A stretch of 33,126 nucleotides of DNA from Pseudomonadota bacterium (GCA_022572685.1 JACZVL010000009.1:1-33126), one strand, 5' to 3'. Positions 8,167 to 16,690 are shown, counted from the first letter of the stretch. Notes: a model not told the origin generated them from the letters alone. Made by a program: numbers and translations.

Positions 8167-8445
8167 TCATGCGTCGTTGACGGCGGTCCAGACGCCCTGG
8201 CTGGACGACGGGATGACGCCGTGGACGACGCGCTCGATGTGCGGGGCCTCGCCCAGGTTCGGATACAGGGTTTCCCGGCCCTCGAGGCCACGCAACAGGT
8301 GCGCCACCTCTGGGTCGGGATCGCACAGAAATTCCAGACGCGGTCTCGGCACGTCGCCGAAGGCGGCCGTGACGGCGCCGAAGGCCATGGCGTGGCATTG
8401 GCCCATGAAGCCGGTGCCGATCGGCCCGATTCCGACGCTTTTCAT
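8167..8445 (-). pseudogene. Gfo/Idh/MocA oxidoreductase remnant with internal in-frame deletion
   Basis: The 92-residue frame joins two ends of one family. Residues 1-47 are the start of an NAD(P)-dependent sugar or cyclitol dehydrogenase: IGTGFMGQCHAMAF is the Rossmann dinucleotide loop with the family's H-A-x-A/F tail, followed by PRPRLEFLCDPDPE. Residues 48-92 match the extreme C-terminus of the same family (VAHLLRGLEG, LYPNLGEAPHIERVVH, SSSQGVW). The roughly 280 residues between, with the catalytic lysine and substrate domain, are gone, and the frame is kept. The start codon at 8445 has GAGGAG upstream and looks usable. It lies next to an inositol transporter cluster that lacks an inositol dehydrogenase, so it may be a relic of such a gene. 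I consider it non-functional. Confidence 0.72.
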
Positions 8446-8511
8446 GGGGGCTCGCTCCTCTGACGAGGCCGGCATGGCCATGTTGGGTTGCAAAAATATC
8501 GGTTCAGACCT

Positions 8512-8531
8512 GCGAAAAACGCGCTTTTCGC
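8512..8531. promoter_or_regulatory. Inverted repeat in the divergent gap before the DUF1127 gene
   Basis: GCGAAAA (8512-8518) and TTTTCGC (8525-8531) form a perfect 7-base dyad around six bases, in the 180-base space between the dehydrogenase remnant and the DUF1127 gene. GCGCGAAA at 8559-8566 repeats one half. It may be an operator; no clear promoter boxes are seen with it. Confidence 0.35.
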
Positions 8532-8625
8532 GCCGCGCTTCGGGACTACGTTTCAAGCGCGAAACATCATGTATCTCAACCGGGCCTGGATCAAAAAACC
8601 GGCGCCAATTTAAGGATTAACGGCC

Positions 8626-8778
8626 ATGCCGTTCCATGAACTCATCGCCAGATACCGCCGTTGGAAGTCCATCCACGAGACCATCGCGGCCCTGGAACGC
8701 CTCCCCACCGGTGAACTCGACGACCTCGGGATCGCCCGCTGGCGGATCCCCGAACTCGCCAGGCGCCACGCCGCCTGA
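8626..8778 (+). CDS. DUF1127 (YjiS-like) small protein, 50 residues
   Basis: A 50-residue protein that ORF cut-offs often miss. It shows the DUF1127 layout: a basic aromatic N-terminal helix (FHELIARYRRWK), a middle helix with Leu every three or four residues (TIAALERLPTGELDDLGI) and the closing IARWRIPELARR, matching the family consensus L..L...DIG..R..I. Proteins of this family are short, Arg-rich and abundant in alphaproteobacteria; some have been linked to RNA binding and to phosphate or carbon metabolism control. The start ATG has TAAGGATTAACGGCC upstream, a plausible binding site. A strong stem-loop follows the stop by seven bases. It is probably a single-gene unit unrelated to its sugar-gene neighbours. 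Confidence 0.82.
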   Translation: MPFHELIARYRRWKSIHETIAALERLPTGELDDLGIARWRIPELARRHAA

Positions 8779-8785
8779 CACCGTG

Positions 8786-8815
8786 GGGCGTCCGGGCCCA
8801 GGGCCCGCGACGCCC
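8786..8815. terminator. Strong GC stem-loop between convergent genes
   Basis: GGGCGTC (8786-8792) pairs with GACGCCC (8809-8815), and the inner CGGGCCC/GGGCCCG stretch adds more pairs. It sits in the 77-base space between the convergent DUF1127 gene and the minus-strand ABC ATPase gene, so it may end transcription from both sides. No T-run is present on either strand. Confidence 0.55.
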
Positions 8816-8855
8816 GACCGGTGAGCCGTCCGGTCAATATCAGCGCTCTTCGGCC

Positions 8856-9635
8856 TTATTCGGCGTCCCCCGTTTCGTCGGACAAGTCCTGCAGGTCCTG
8901 GCCGCCGGCCATCATGTTCTGGAGGTCGTCCTGCTCGATCTCGCCACGCACCGCCGTGCCCAGGGTCTGGCCCCGGTTGAGCACCGTAAAACGGTCCCCG
9001 ACGGCCATGGCGTGACGGACGTTGTGGGTGATGAAAACAACCCCCAGACCCCGTTCGCGGACCATGTTCACGTATTTGAGGACCATCGCGGTCTGGCGCA
9101 CGCCCAGCGCCGAGGTCGGCTCGTCCAGGATCAGCAGCTTGGCGCCGGAATGAACGGCGCGCGCAATGGCCACCGTCTGGCGCTCGCCGCCCGAGAGCGT
9201 GCCGACCGCCTGGTCGGGATCGCGCACGTCGATGCCGATTTTCATCATCTCTTCCTTGGTGATCCGATGGGCCTCTTCGAAGTCGATGAACCTGAAGGGG
9301 CCGATCTTCTTGGTCGGCTCGCGGCCCATGAAGAAGTTGCGGGTTACCGACATCAGCGGAATCATCGCCAAGTCCTGGTAGACCGTGGCGATGCCCCGGT
9401 CGATGGCGTCGCGGGCGCTGTCGAAGACGACTTTTTCGCCCTCCATGTACATCTCGCCGGCATTGGGCTTGTGGACGCCGGACATGGTCTTGATGAAGGT
9501 CGACTTGCCGGCGCCGTTGTCGCCGAGCAGACAATGGACCTCGCCGGCGTTCACGGTCAGCGAAACACCGCCCAGCGCGATGACGCTGCCGAAGTGCTTT
9601 TCGATATCGCGCATCTCGATCAATGGTGCGGCCAT
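8856..9635 (-). CDS. Sugar/inositol ABC importer ATPase, single-domain (FrcA-like, CUT2 family)
   Basis: A 259-residue single nucleotide-binding domain. Walker [10 protein letters not shown] at 38-46, Q-loop Q87, signature LSGGERQ at 147-153, Walker B LLILDE at 167-172 and the switch His in FITHN are intact. RbsA-type ATPases normally carry two such domains in about 500 residues; this short form is like FrcA of the fructose importer and would act as a homodimer. It is the third gene of the minus-strand operon binding protein-permease-ATPase, starting one base after the permease stop. Because the operon diverges from the RpiR regulator and iol genes, uptake of myo-inositol or a related cyclitol is the most likely job. 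Confidence 0.88.
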   Translation of the reverse strand: MAAPLIEMRDIEKHFGSVIALGGVSLTVNAGEVHCLLGDNGAGKSTFIKTMSGVHKPNAGEMYMEGEKVVFDSARDAIDRGIATVYQDLAMIPLMSVTRNFFMGREPTKKIGPFRFIDFEEAHRITKEEMMKIGIDVRDPDQAVGTLSGGERQTVAIARAVHSGAKLLILDEPTSALGVRQTAMVLKYVNMVRERGLGVVFITHNVRHAMAVGDRFTVLNRGQTLGTAVRGEIEQDDLQNMMAGGQDLQDLSDETGDAE

Positions 9636-9636
9636 C

Positions 9637-10767
9637 TCAGCGCTCCCCCGTAATTATTCGGCGGATGTAGGTGTTCAGGATCACCGCCAATAGCAGGATG
9701 ATGCCCAGGAAGACCCGGAACAGCGAAGACTCGACGCCGGCGAAGAACAGGCCCTGCTGCACGACGCCGAAGATCAGGGCGCCGAGCGCCGCGCCGACCA
9801 CCGAACCATAGCCGCCGGTCAGCAGGGCGCCGCCGATGACCACCGAGATGATCGCCTCGAATTCCTTCAGCAGGCCCCGGTCGGCGGCCGCCGAGCCGAA
9901 TTCTATCACTTGGGCGGTGGCGAAGACGGTGGCGCAGAAGGCGGTGAACATGAACATCAGGATCTTCACCCGATTGACCGGCACGCCGACGTAGCGGGCC
10001 GCCCGGGCATCGCCGCCGGAGGCGTAGATCCAGTTGCCGAACTGGGTCCGGGTCAGCAGGATATGGCCGAATACGACCAGCCCCAGGGCCCAGACGATGA
10101 GCATCGGTATGCCGTCGACGATGGGCTGCCCGACCCGGGTGCCCCGGGTAAAGGTTTCAAGAAGGCCGATATCGGCCAGCCACTGGAACAGCCCGGTTAA
10201 GATCGTCCCGCCGAACAATGGCGCCAGCCAATCGCCCTCGGCTGCTTCGCGCACGCCGCCGATGATGGTCCTGCGGGTCGTGGCGATGGCGCCGAAGATG
10301 GTCAACCCGCGCAGGATGTAAAGGAAAGCCAGGGTCACGATGAACGAGGGCAGCCCCGTCTTGATGACCAGGTAGCCGTTCAGCGCGCCGATCGCCATGG
10401 CCAGGATAAACGCCGTGATGATGCTCAGCCAGACCGGCCAGCCCCAACTGACCGAGGTGATGGCGATGATGATGCCCGCAAAGCCGATCATCGAGCCGAC
10501 CGACAGATCGAACTCGCCGGCGATCATCAACAGGCAGGCACCGACGGCGATAATGATGAATTGGGCGGAAACCGTGCTCCAGGTCATCACCCCTTGGGGC
10601 GAGAACATGCCGGTATCGCGCGCAATGGCCAAAAAAAGCATGAAAACGAGGATCGTGCCGGCAATCGCCCCCAGCTCCGGGCGGATCATCGCCTTGCGAA
10701 AGCGCGATATTTTTTTCACGCGCTCGTCTTGGGGGGGGGCGTCCGGCGTTTCCACATCGCTGGTCAT
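9637..10767 (-). CDS. Sugar/inositol ABC importer permease (CUT2, RbsC/FrcC-like)
   Basis: A 376-residue inner-membrane protein with about ten hydrophobic segments after a charged cytoplasmic N-terminus of about 30 residues. Family landmarks include [15 protein letters not shown] early on, [20 protein letters not shown] in the middle, and [20 protein letters not shown] near the C-terminus, all typical of ribose/fructose/inositol permeases. The ATG at 10767 has GGAGGA five bases upstream; an alternative start at 10786 is in another frame. A transcription-terminator-like hairpin lies between the binding-protein stop and this start, so the permease is probably made at a lower level than the binding protein. 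The substrate is inferred from the adjacent iol cluster. Confidence 0.9.
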   Translation of the reverse strand: MTSDVETPDAPPQDERVKKISRFRKAMIRPELGAIAGTILVFMLFLAIARDTGMFSPQGVMTWSTVSAQFIIIAVGACLLMIAGEFDLSVGSMIGFAGIIIAITSVSWGWPVWLSIITAFILAMAIGALNGYLVIKTGLPSFIVTLAFLYILRGLTIFGAIATTRRTIIGGVREAAEGDWLAPLFGGTILTGLFQWLADIGLLETFTRGTRVGQPIVDGIPMLIVWALGLVVFGHILLTRTQFGNWIYASGGDARAARYVGVPVNRVKILMFMFTAFCATVFATAQVIEFGSAAADRGLLKEFEAIISVVIGGALLTGGYGSVVGAALGALIFGVVQQGLFFAGVESSLFRVFLGIILLLAVILNTYIRRIITGER

Positions 10768-10784
10768 GGAATCCTCCCATGTTC

Positions 10785-10828
10785 AAAAGAAAAAAGGCGG
10801 AAACGGCCCTGAACAGCCCTTTCCGCCT
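10785..10828 (-). terminator. Intercistronic attenuator/terminator hairpin between binding protein and permease
   Basis: On the minus strand AGGCGGAAA (10828-10820) pairs perfectly with TTTCCGCCT (10803-10795) around a 16-base loop and is followed by T-runs (complement of 10785-10794). This is a textbook intrinsic terminator, but it lies inside the operon, 12 bases after the binding-protein stop and before the permease. Partial termination would give more binding protein than permease. Confidence 0.75.
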
Positions 10829-10840
10829 CGATCGAGTGAA

Positions 10841-11803
10841 TTACCGGTATTCGCCGGCGTATTTTTCGACGAGAGCGATATTGCTCTTCACCACGAAGCC
10901 GGGACCCGAATTGATGTGACCGGACGGAAGGACACCGTAACGGACCAGGTTGGTGAGGATAACCACCGGCAGATAGCCCTGCAGATAGGGCTGCTGGTCG
11001 ATGGCGAAGGCGATCACGCCCGATTTAACGGCCTCGGCGATCTCACCCGACAGATCGAAGGTGCCGAAATGAATGTCGCCGGCACGGCCAATTTCATCGA
11101 GTGCCGCCAGGGTCGCGTGGGCCGAGGTCGGGCCTAGGGCCAGAATTCCGTTGGTGTCGGCATTGGCCCGCAGAAAGGCAATGACCTTGTTCTTGATTTC
11201 AGTCGGATCCGTCCCCGAATCGATCATCTGGGAACCGAGATCCACGCCCAGGGCATCGGCATAGCCCTGGCAGCGTTCGATCGAAGCCGGGTTGGTGATG
11301 TAGTGGTTGACGCAAAGGAACGCTGTGACACCCGTCGCCTTTGCCCGCTTGCCGGCGCCGAAACCGGCGTCGTATTCAGGCTGGCCGACATGCAGCAGGG
11401 CGCCCAGCTTTTCCGACTGTTCATGGGTGCCGGAATTGATGGTGATCACCGGAATGCCCTTGTCCACCGCGTCGATTATCGGGCCGGAAAGAACGTCGTA
11501 ATCGGCGATGGTGACGATGATCCCGTCGGGATTGGATGCCGCCGCCTGCTGAACGATCCGCGCCATGTCGGCCAGATCGCCGGTCTGCGGATTGCGGATA
11601 TCGACAGTTACCTCCATCTGTTCGGCCGCGACGTTGATCCCGTTCTTGACGGTGTTCCACCAAGAATCCGAATCCGGGGAATGGTAGATCATGACGAACC
11701 GCTCGCCCTGGGCCGCCGCCGGGGTGGCCGCCGCGCTCCAAATTCCAAGAGCCGTGATGGCCCCCAGCGCGATAGAGGAAACTTTTCTGAAAAGAGATGT
11801 CAT
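10841..11803 (-). CDS. Periplasmic sugar/inositol-binding protein (CUT2, RbsB/IbpA-like)
   Basis: A 320-residue exported protein of the peripla_BP_4 fold. The N-terminus is a Sec signal peptide ending near TPAAAQG. The mature chain starts with FVMIYHSPDSDSWWN, and conserved stretches include NPDGIIVTIAD, GIPVITINSG, and a C-terminal FAIDQQPYLQGY. The last is the signature of ribose, inositol and quorum-signal binding proteins. ATG 11803 has AGGAGG at ideal distance. It is the first gene of the minus-strand ABC operon and is read from a good promoter at 11893-11921 that overlaps the promoter of the regulator. Nearby iol genes suggest myo-inositol or another cyclitol as ligand; fructose or ribose cannot be excluded. 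Confidence 0.9.
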   Translation of the reverse strand: MTSLFRKVSSIALGAITALGIWSAAATPAAAQGERFVMIYHSPDSDSWWNTVKNGINVAAEQMEVTVDIRNPQTGDLADMARIVQQAAASNPDGIIVTIADYDVLSGPIIDAVDKGIPVITINSGTHEQSEKLGALLHVGQPEYDAGFGAGKRAKATGVTAFLCVNHYITNPASIERCQGYADALGVDLGSQMIDSGTDPTEIKNKVIAFLRANADTNGILALGPTSAHATLAALDEIGRAGDIHFGTFDLSGEIAEAVKSGVIAFAIDQQPYLQGYLPVVILTNLVRYGVLPSGHINSGPGFVVKSNIALVEKYAGEYR

Positions 11804-11892
11804 CTTCGCCTCCTGTCTTGAGATTATCGTTTTTTCAAGCCCTTCCCAGGCTTTTCATTGACCGATGTTGACGATCCGAGTTCGGAAACGGC

Positions 11893-11921
11893 AGTATAAA
11901 AATATTATTGCAAAAGTTCAA
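11893..11921 (-). promoter_or_regulatory. Promoter of the inositol-type ABC operon
   Basis: On the minus strand the -35 box is TTGAAC (11921-11916), the spacer exactly 17 bases, and the -10 box TATACT (11898-11893). It points at the binding-protein gene and would give a leader of about 80 bases. It overlaps the promoter of the regulator on the other strand. Confidence 0.6.
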
Positions 11922-11936
11922 CAGAAAATTTATTCT
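11908..11936 (+). promoter_or_regulatory. Promoter of the RpiR regulator/iol operon with overlapping dyad
   Basis: The -35 box is TTGCAA (11908-11913), the spacer 17 bases, and the -10 box TATTCT (11931-11936). The dyad AGAA-N6-TTCT (11923-11936) covers the -10 box; it keeps the spacing of the GGAA-N6-TTCC site at 2434 with only the outer bases changed. This would fit autoregulation by the RpiR protein and repression of both divergent units. The operator assignment is inference. Confidence 0.5.
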
Positions 11937-12013
11937 ATTTTAAGCTGGGCCACGACTCGCCGCCCGCAAGCCGGACAGCTAAGAATGGTTCTAGGAAAGG
12001 ACCTCCAGAGACC

Positions 12014-12874
12014 ATGGCAAAACCCATCTCCCAGGCGGCAAAGCCGGCTCCCCTCGAAGACGCCGAACCATCGTTGCCGGCAACCTACGAGGAGATGGTT
12101 CACGCGATTTCGGCGAGCTATGACCGTCTGAGCAAGCGTCTGAAGCAGATCGCCGGGTATTCCCTGGACCACCCCAACGATTTCGCCATCGACACCATTG
12201 CTGAAACCGCCCGCAAGGCCAAGGTCCAGCCCTCGGCCCTGATCCGGTTCGCCCAGGCCTTCGGGTTCGATGGTTTTTCCGATGTCCAAAGGCTGTTCCA
12301 GCAGCGCCTTCTGGAAGCGCGCCCCAGTTACGAATCCCGGCTCGCGTCGGTGCGTGACTGCGGCGAAAACACGCCCTCGGCGCTGCTCGACCGGTTCGTC
12401 GAAGGCAACATGGCCGCCCTGGAGCACCTGCGCCAGGAAATCCAGCCGAACAAGCTGGCCGAGGCGGTTCGTCTGCTCGGGCAGGCCGACGTCATCCATA
12501 TCATCGCCATGCGGCGCGCCTTCCCGCTCGCCGCCTACTTCTTCTATTTGGTCACGACCATGGGGCGGCGGGCGCAGCTGATGGACAGTGTCGGGGGATT
12601 GGGCCGGGAGCAACAGGTCTTGATCGGACCCAACGACGCGCTTTTCGTGGCCAGCTTCTCCAGCTACACCACGGAGGTCGTTCAAGCCGCCGAGAAAACC
12701 CTGCGCCGCGGCATCCCGGTCATCGCCCTGACCGACCATCCCTTGAGCCCGCTCACGACGAACTCCACCGTCTGCTTCCATGTGGAGGATGCCGCCGTGC
12801 ACGATTTCCGCTCGCTCGGCGCTTCCATGTGCCTGGTTCAATCCCTGGTGGTCGGATTGGCCACGGGAAATTAG
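12014..12874 (+). CDS. MurR/RpiR-family transcriptional regulator of the inositol genes (IolR-like)
   Basis: A 286-residue regulator with the RpiR two-domain layout. Residues about 20-100 form the helix-turn-helix domain (LSKRLKQIAGYSLDHPNDFAIDT, then PSALIRFAQAFGFDGFSDVQRLF, the family hallmark). Residues about 130-275 form a SIS sugar-phosphate-binding domain (ADVIHIIAMRRAFPLAAYF, DALFVASFSSYTTEVVQAAEK, PVIALTDHPLSPL). Inositol regulators in several rhizobia are of this family and sense a late iol intermediate. It is the first gene of a co-directional run into iolC after 26 bases, and diverges from the ABC operon. ATG 12014 is preceded by GGAAAGGACCTCC, a fair binding site. Its role in controlling the neighbouring iol genes is a strong inference from context. 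Confidence 0.88.
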   Translation: MAKPISQAAKPAPLEDAEPSLPATYEEMVHAISASYDRLSKRLKQIAGYSLDHPNDFAIDTIAETARKAKVQPSALIRFAQAFGFDGFSDVQRLFQQRLLEARPSYESRLASVRDCGENTPSALLDRFVEGNMAALEHLRQEIQPNKLAEAVRLLGQADVIHIIAMRRAFPLAAYFFYLVTTMGRRAQLMDSVGGLGREQQVLIGPNDALFVASFSSYTTEVVQAAEKTLRRGIPVIALTDHPLSPLTTNSTVCFHVEDAAVHDFRSLGASMCLVQSLVVGLATGN

Positions 12875-12900
12875 GACATTTTTGCCGTAGGGATTTGGCC

Positions 12901-14805
12901 GTGAAAAACCTGAACCTCGATGTCATTACCATCGGCCGTTCTTCCGTCGATCTGTACGGAATTCAGGTCGGCGGCCGCCTGGAGGACATGTCCAGTTTCG
13001 CCAAGTATCTGGGCGGCAGTCCGACCAACACGGCCGCCGGGGCATCCCGCCTGGGCCTCAAGGCCGCCGTCATCACCGCCGTGGGTGACGAGCACATGGG
13101 CCGCTTCATCATCGAGCAACTGCGGCGCGAGGGCGTCGACACCCGCGGCGTGAAGACCGACCCGGAACGCCTGACGGCGCTGGTCCTCCTGGGGATCCGC
13201 GACCAGGAGACCTTCCCGCTCATCTTCTACCGCGAGAACTGCGCCGACATGGCGCTGACCGAGGACGACATCGATCCCGACTTCATCCGTTCCGCCGGGT
13301 CCGTGGTTCTCTCGGGCACTCATTTCTCGACCGCCAGCGTCGCCGCGATGTCGCGCAAGGCGGCGGAGATCTGCCGTGAGAATGGCGGACGGGTCGCCTT
13401 CGACATCGATTACCGGCCCGTGCTCTGGGGCATCGGCGGCCACGGCACGGGCGAGGAGCGCTACGTCAAGGACGGTGCGGTCACCGAACACCTGCAGGCG
13501 ATCCTGCCGCTCTGCGACCTGATCGTCGGCACCGAGGAGGAATTGCAGATCGCCGGCGGCGCCACGGACACCCTGGAGGCCATCCGCACGGTGCGCGCGA
13601 AGACCGGCGCGGCCATCGTCTGCAAGCGCGGCCCCATGGGCTGCGTGGTGTTTCCCGGCGATATCCCCGACGACATCGAGAAGGGCATCCGCGGCCCCGG
13701 CTTCCCGGTCGAGGTCTACAACGTGCTCGGCGCCGGGGACGCCTTCATGAGCGGCTTCCTGCGCGGCTGGCTGCACGACGAGAGCTGGGAGACTTGCGCC
13801 AAGTTCGCCAACGCCTGCGGCGCCTTCACCGTGTCGCGCCACGGCTGCACGCCGGCGATGCCGAGTTGGACCGAGCTCAGCTATTTCCTGGAACGGGGCA
13901 GCAGCGAGCATGCTCTTCGCAAGGATGAAGCCCTGAACCATGTCCATTGGGCGACCACGCGGCGCCGCGATTGGCCGGCGCTGATCGCCCTCGCCATCGA
14001 CCACCGGGTACAGTTCGAGGAAATGGTGGAAGAAATCGGTGGCGAGCTGAGCCGGGTCGGCGAATTCAAGAAGCTGGCGATCCGGGCGCTCGACCGGGTC
14101 GCGGACGGCCGTCCCGGATTCGGCACCCTGCTCGACGGCCGCCACGGCAAGGAGGCGCTGCACGACTGCATGGACGGCCGCTACTGGGTCGGCCGTCCGG
14201 TGGAGCTGCCCGGCTCGCGTCCCTTGCGCTTCGAGGCCGGACCCAACATCATGGGAGAACTTCTCGAATGGCCGGCCGATCAGGTGGCCAAGTGCCTGGT
14301 CTTCTATCATCCGGACGATCCGGACGCCTTGAAGCGCGAGCAGGAACAGACCGTCGTCACCCTGTTCGAGGCCTGCCGCCGAACCGGCCACGAACTGCTG
14401 TTGGAGGTCATCCCCAGCAAGGCCGGGCCGATCGATACCCGGACCACGGCCCGCGCCATGCAGAACTTCTACGACCTGGGGGTGAAACCGGACTGGTGGA
14501 AGCTCGAGCCGGTCGCCGACGATGCGACCTGGCGCGAGATCGGCGCCTGCATCGAGCGCAACGATCCCTATTGCCGGGGCATTCTGGTGCTCGGCCTGGA
14601 TGCGCCGATGGAAGATCTGATCGCCTCGTTCGAGTCGATGGCGTCGCACCAGTGGGTGAAAGGCTTCGCCATCGGTCGTACAGTGTTCGGCGACGCCGCC
14701 CGCGCCTGGCTGGCCGGAAAGATCGACGACGCGGCGGCGGTCGATCAAATGGCGGCCCGCTTCGGCAGGCTGGCGGAAGCCTGGGGCCGCTTGCGCGGTT
14801 CCTGA
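12901..14805 (+). CDS. iolC: 5-dehydro-2-deoxygluconokinase fused to DUF2090 aldolase-like domain (IolC)
   Basis: A 634-residue fusion. Residues about 5-325 are a PfkB kinase: GGSPTNTAAGASRLG near the start, and the catalytic GAGDAF motif (VLGAGDAFMSGFLRG). It phosphorylates 2-deoxy-5-keto-gluconate in the inositol pathway. Residues about 340-630 are the DUF2090 TIM-barrel domain (IALAIDHRVQFEEM, WWKLEP, IGRTVFGDAA), which is thought to do the next step, aldol cleavage to dihydroxyacetone phosphate and malonate semialdehyde. The fusion is the common form in proteobacteria and explains the absence of a separate iolJ. I chose GTG 12901 because the conserved chain starts at KNLNLDVITIGR and TAGGGAT lies upstream; an ATG at 12829 would overlap the regulator gene by 46 bases. 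Cytoplasmic. Confidence 0.93.
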   Translation: MKNLNLDVITIGRSSVDLYGIQVGGRLEDMSSFAKYLGGSPTNTAAGASRLGLKAAVITAVGDEHMGRFIIEQLRREGVDTRGVKTDPERLTALVLLGIRDQETFPLIFYRENCADMALTEDDIDPDFIRSAGSVVLSGTHFSTASVAAMSRKAAEICRENGGRVAFDIDYRPVLWGIGGHGTGEERYVKDGAVTEHLQAILPLCDLIVGTEEELQIAGGATDTLEAIRTVRAKTGAAIVCKRGPMGCVVFPGDIPDDIEKGIRGPGFPVEVYNVLGAGDAFMSGFLRGWLHDESWETCAKFANACGAFTVSRHGCTPAMPSWTELSYFLERGSSEHALRKDEALNHVHWATTRRRDWPALIALAIDHRVQFEEMVEEIGGELSRVGEFKKLAIRALDRVADGRPGFGTLLDGRHGKEALHDCMDGRYWVGRPVELPGSRPLRFEAGPNIMGELLEWPADQVAKCLVFYHPDDPDALKREQEQTVVTLFEACRRTGHELLLEVIPSKAGPIDTRTTARAMQNFYDLGVKPDWWKLEPVADDATWREIGACIERNDPYCRGILVLGLDAPMEDLIASFESMASHQWVKGFAIGRTVFGDAARAWLAGKIDDAAAVDQMAARFGRLAEAWGRLRGS

Positions 14806-14828
14806 GAGACTCTAAATAGGTAAGGACG

Positions 14829-16688
14829 ATGTCCACAGTTAGGCTGACCACCGCCCAGGCCCTGGTGCGGTTCATGATCCATCAGAAGGTCCGCGTCGAC
14901 GGCGAGGTGGTGCCCCTGTTCGCCGGTGTCTGGGCCATCTTCGGTCATGGCAACGTGGCCGGCCTGGGCGAGGCGCTCTATCCGGTGCGCGACGTGCTGC
15001 CGACCTTTCGCGGCCATAACGAGCAGTCCATGGCCCATGCCGCCATCGCCTACGCCAAGGCGCTGAACCGCAAGCGGGTGATGGCGGTGACCTCGTCGAT
15101 CGGCCCCGGCGCCACCAACATGGTGACCGCGGCCGCGCTCGCCCACGTCAACCGGCTGCCGGTGCTGCTGCTGCCGGGCGACGTCTTCGCCTCGCGCCGG
15201 CCCGACCCGGTGCTGCAGCAGATCGAGGACTTCGGCGACCCGACGATCGCCGCCAACGACGCCTTCCGGCCGGTGTCGCGCTACTGGGACCGCATCACCC
15301 GGCCCGAGCAGCTCCTTATCACCCTGCCGCGCGCCATGGCGGTGTTGACCGATGCCGCCGACTGCGGCCCGGTGACCCTTGCGCTCTGTCAGGACGTGCA
15401 GGCGGAAGCCTACGACTTCCCGGAGGAATTCTTCGCCGAGAAGGTCTGGGAACAGCGCCGCATCCGCCCGGACCAGGGCGAGCTCGCGCGCGCGGCCGAG
15501 TTGCTGGGCAAGGCCGAAAAGCCGTTGATCGTGGCCGGCGGCGGGGTGCTCTACAGCGGCGCCGCCGAGGCCTTGAGCGGCTTCGCCGAGGCGCATGGAA
15601 TCCCGGTTTGCGAAACCCAGGGCGGCAAGGGATCGCTCGCCTGGGACCATCCGCGCAACATGGGTTCGATCGGCGTGACCGGGTCGAGCGCCGCCAATGC
15701 CCTGGCCGCCGAGGCCGACGTGGTGCTGGGCATCGGCACCCGGCTACAGGACTTCACCAGCGGCTCGCGTGCCCTGTTCGCCAAGGCCGGGTTCGCCGGG
15801 GCCGGCGCCAAGCTGATTCAGCTCAACGTGACGGTCTTCGATGGCCTCAAGCATCTCGCCCAGCCCCTGGTCGGAGACGCCCTGGAGGGATTGAAGGCCC
15901 TGGATGCCGCGCTCGGCGGCTACACCGCGCCGGCGGGCTGGCAGGATTCCGCCTCGCGCCTGATCCATGACTGGAACCAGTCTATCGAGGCGGCGATGGC
16001 GCCAACCGACGCCAAGCTGCCCAGCGACGCCCAGGTGATCGGTTCGGTGAGCCGGACGCTCGACGCCGACGCCATCGTCGTCTGCGCCGCCGGCGGCCTG
16101 CCGGGCGAGCTGCATAAGCTGTGGCGCACCCGGGCGGCAAACGGCTATCACGTGGAGTACGGTTATTCCTGCATGGGTTACGAGATCGCCGGCGGCCTGG
16201 GCGTCAAGATGGCCCACCCGGACCGCGAGGTCGTGGTCATGGTCGGCGACGGCTCCTACATGATGATGAATTCCGAGCTGGCGACGTCGGTCATGCTCGG
16301 GTTCAAAATCATCCTGGTGATCCTGGACAACCGGGGCTTCGGCTGCATCAACCGGTTGCAGATGGGCTGCGGCGGCGAGCCCTTCAACAATCTGCTGGAC
16401 GACGCCCGGCACGTGGCGCCCTCGGCCATCGACTTCCGCCGGCACGCCGAATCCCTGGGCGCGGTGAGCGAGAAGGTGGGGTCGCTCGATGAGCTCGAGG
16501 CGGCCATGGAGCGGGCCAAGGCCTCCGATACGACCTATGCCATCGTCATCGACACCGACCCGCTGATCGCCACCGAAGCGGGCGGCGCCTGGTGGGATGT
16601 CGCGGTGGCCGAGGTATCGCAAAGCGACGCCGTGCGCGCGGCGCGCGCCGACTATGAGCGGGCGAAGACCAGGCACCTGGGGGACTGA
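14829..16688 (+). CDS. iolD: 3D-(3,5/4)-trihydroxycyclohexane-1,2-dione hydrolase (IolD)
   Basis: A 619-residue thiamine-diphosphate enzyme that opens the ring of the dehydrated inosose. The N-terminal domain has the IolD-specific FAGVWAIFGHGNVAGLGEAL and the ThDP-activating Glu65 in RGHNEQSMAHAA. The middle domain has the nucleotide-like fold seen in this superfamily (PLIVAGGGVLYSGA). The C-terminal domain has the ThDP/Mg motif from GDG at 473-475 to N501. All catalytic positions I can check are intact and the length is normal. It starts 23 bases after iolC with AGGTAAGGACG upstream, and ends two bases before iolE, so it belongs to the iolCDEB operon. Confidence 0.95.
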   Translation: MSTVRLTTAQALVRFMIHQKVRVDGEVVPLFAGVWAIFGHGNVAGLGEALYPVRDVLPTFRGHNEQSMAHAAIAYAKALNRKRVMAVTSSIGPGATNMVTAAALAHVNRLPVLLLPGDVFASRRPDPVLQQIEDFGDPTIAANDAFRPVSRYWDRITRPEQLLITLPRAMAVLTDAADCGPVTLALCQDVQAEAYDFPEEFFAEKVWEQRRIRPDQGELARAAELLGKAEKPLIVAGGGVLYSGAAEALSGFAEAHGIPVCETQGGKGSLAWDHPRNMGSIGVTGSSAANALAAEADVVLGIGTRLQDFTSGSRALFAKAGFAGAGAKLIQLNVTVFDGLKHLAQPLVGDALEGLKALDAALGGYTAPAGWQDSASRLIHDWNQSIEAAMAPTDAKLPSDAQVIGSVSRTLDADAIVVCAAGGLPGELHKLWRTRAANGYHVEYGYSCMGYEIAGGLGVKMAHPDREVVVMVGDGSYMMMNSELATSVMLGFKIILVILDNRGFGCINRLQMGCGGEPFNNLLDDARHVAPSAIDFRRHAESLGAVSEKVGSLDELEAAMERAKASDTTYAIVIDTDPLIATEAGGAWWDVAVAEVSQSDAVRAARADYERAKTRHLGD

Positions 16689-16690
16689 GC

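Noticed and set aside
10157-10786. Alternative start MNMGGF at 10786 for the inositol-type permease
   Set aside because: It is in a different frame from the permease; ATG 10767 has GGAGGA at the right distance.
12871-14748. 625-codon open frame on the minus strand opposite iolC
   Set aside because: It mirrors the codon bias of iolC, has no family motif, and iolC itself is certain.
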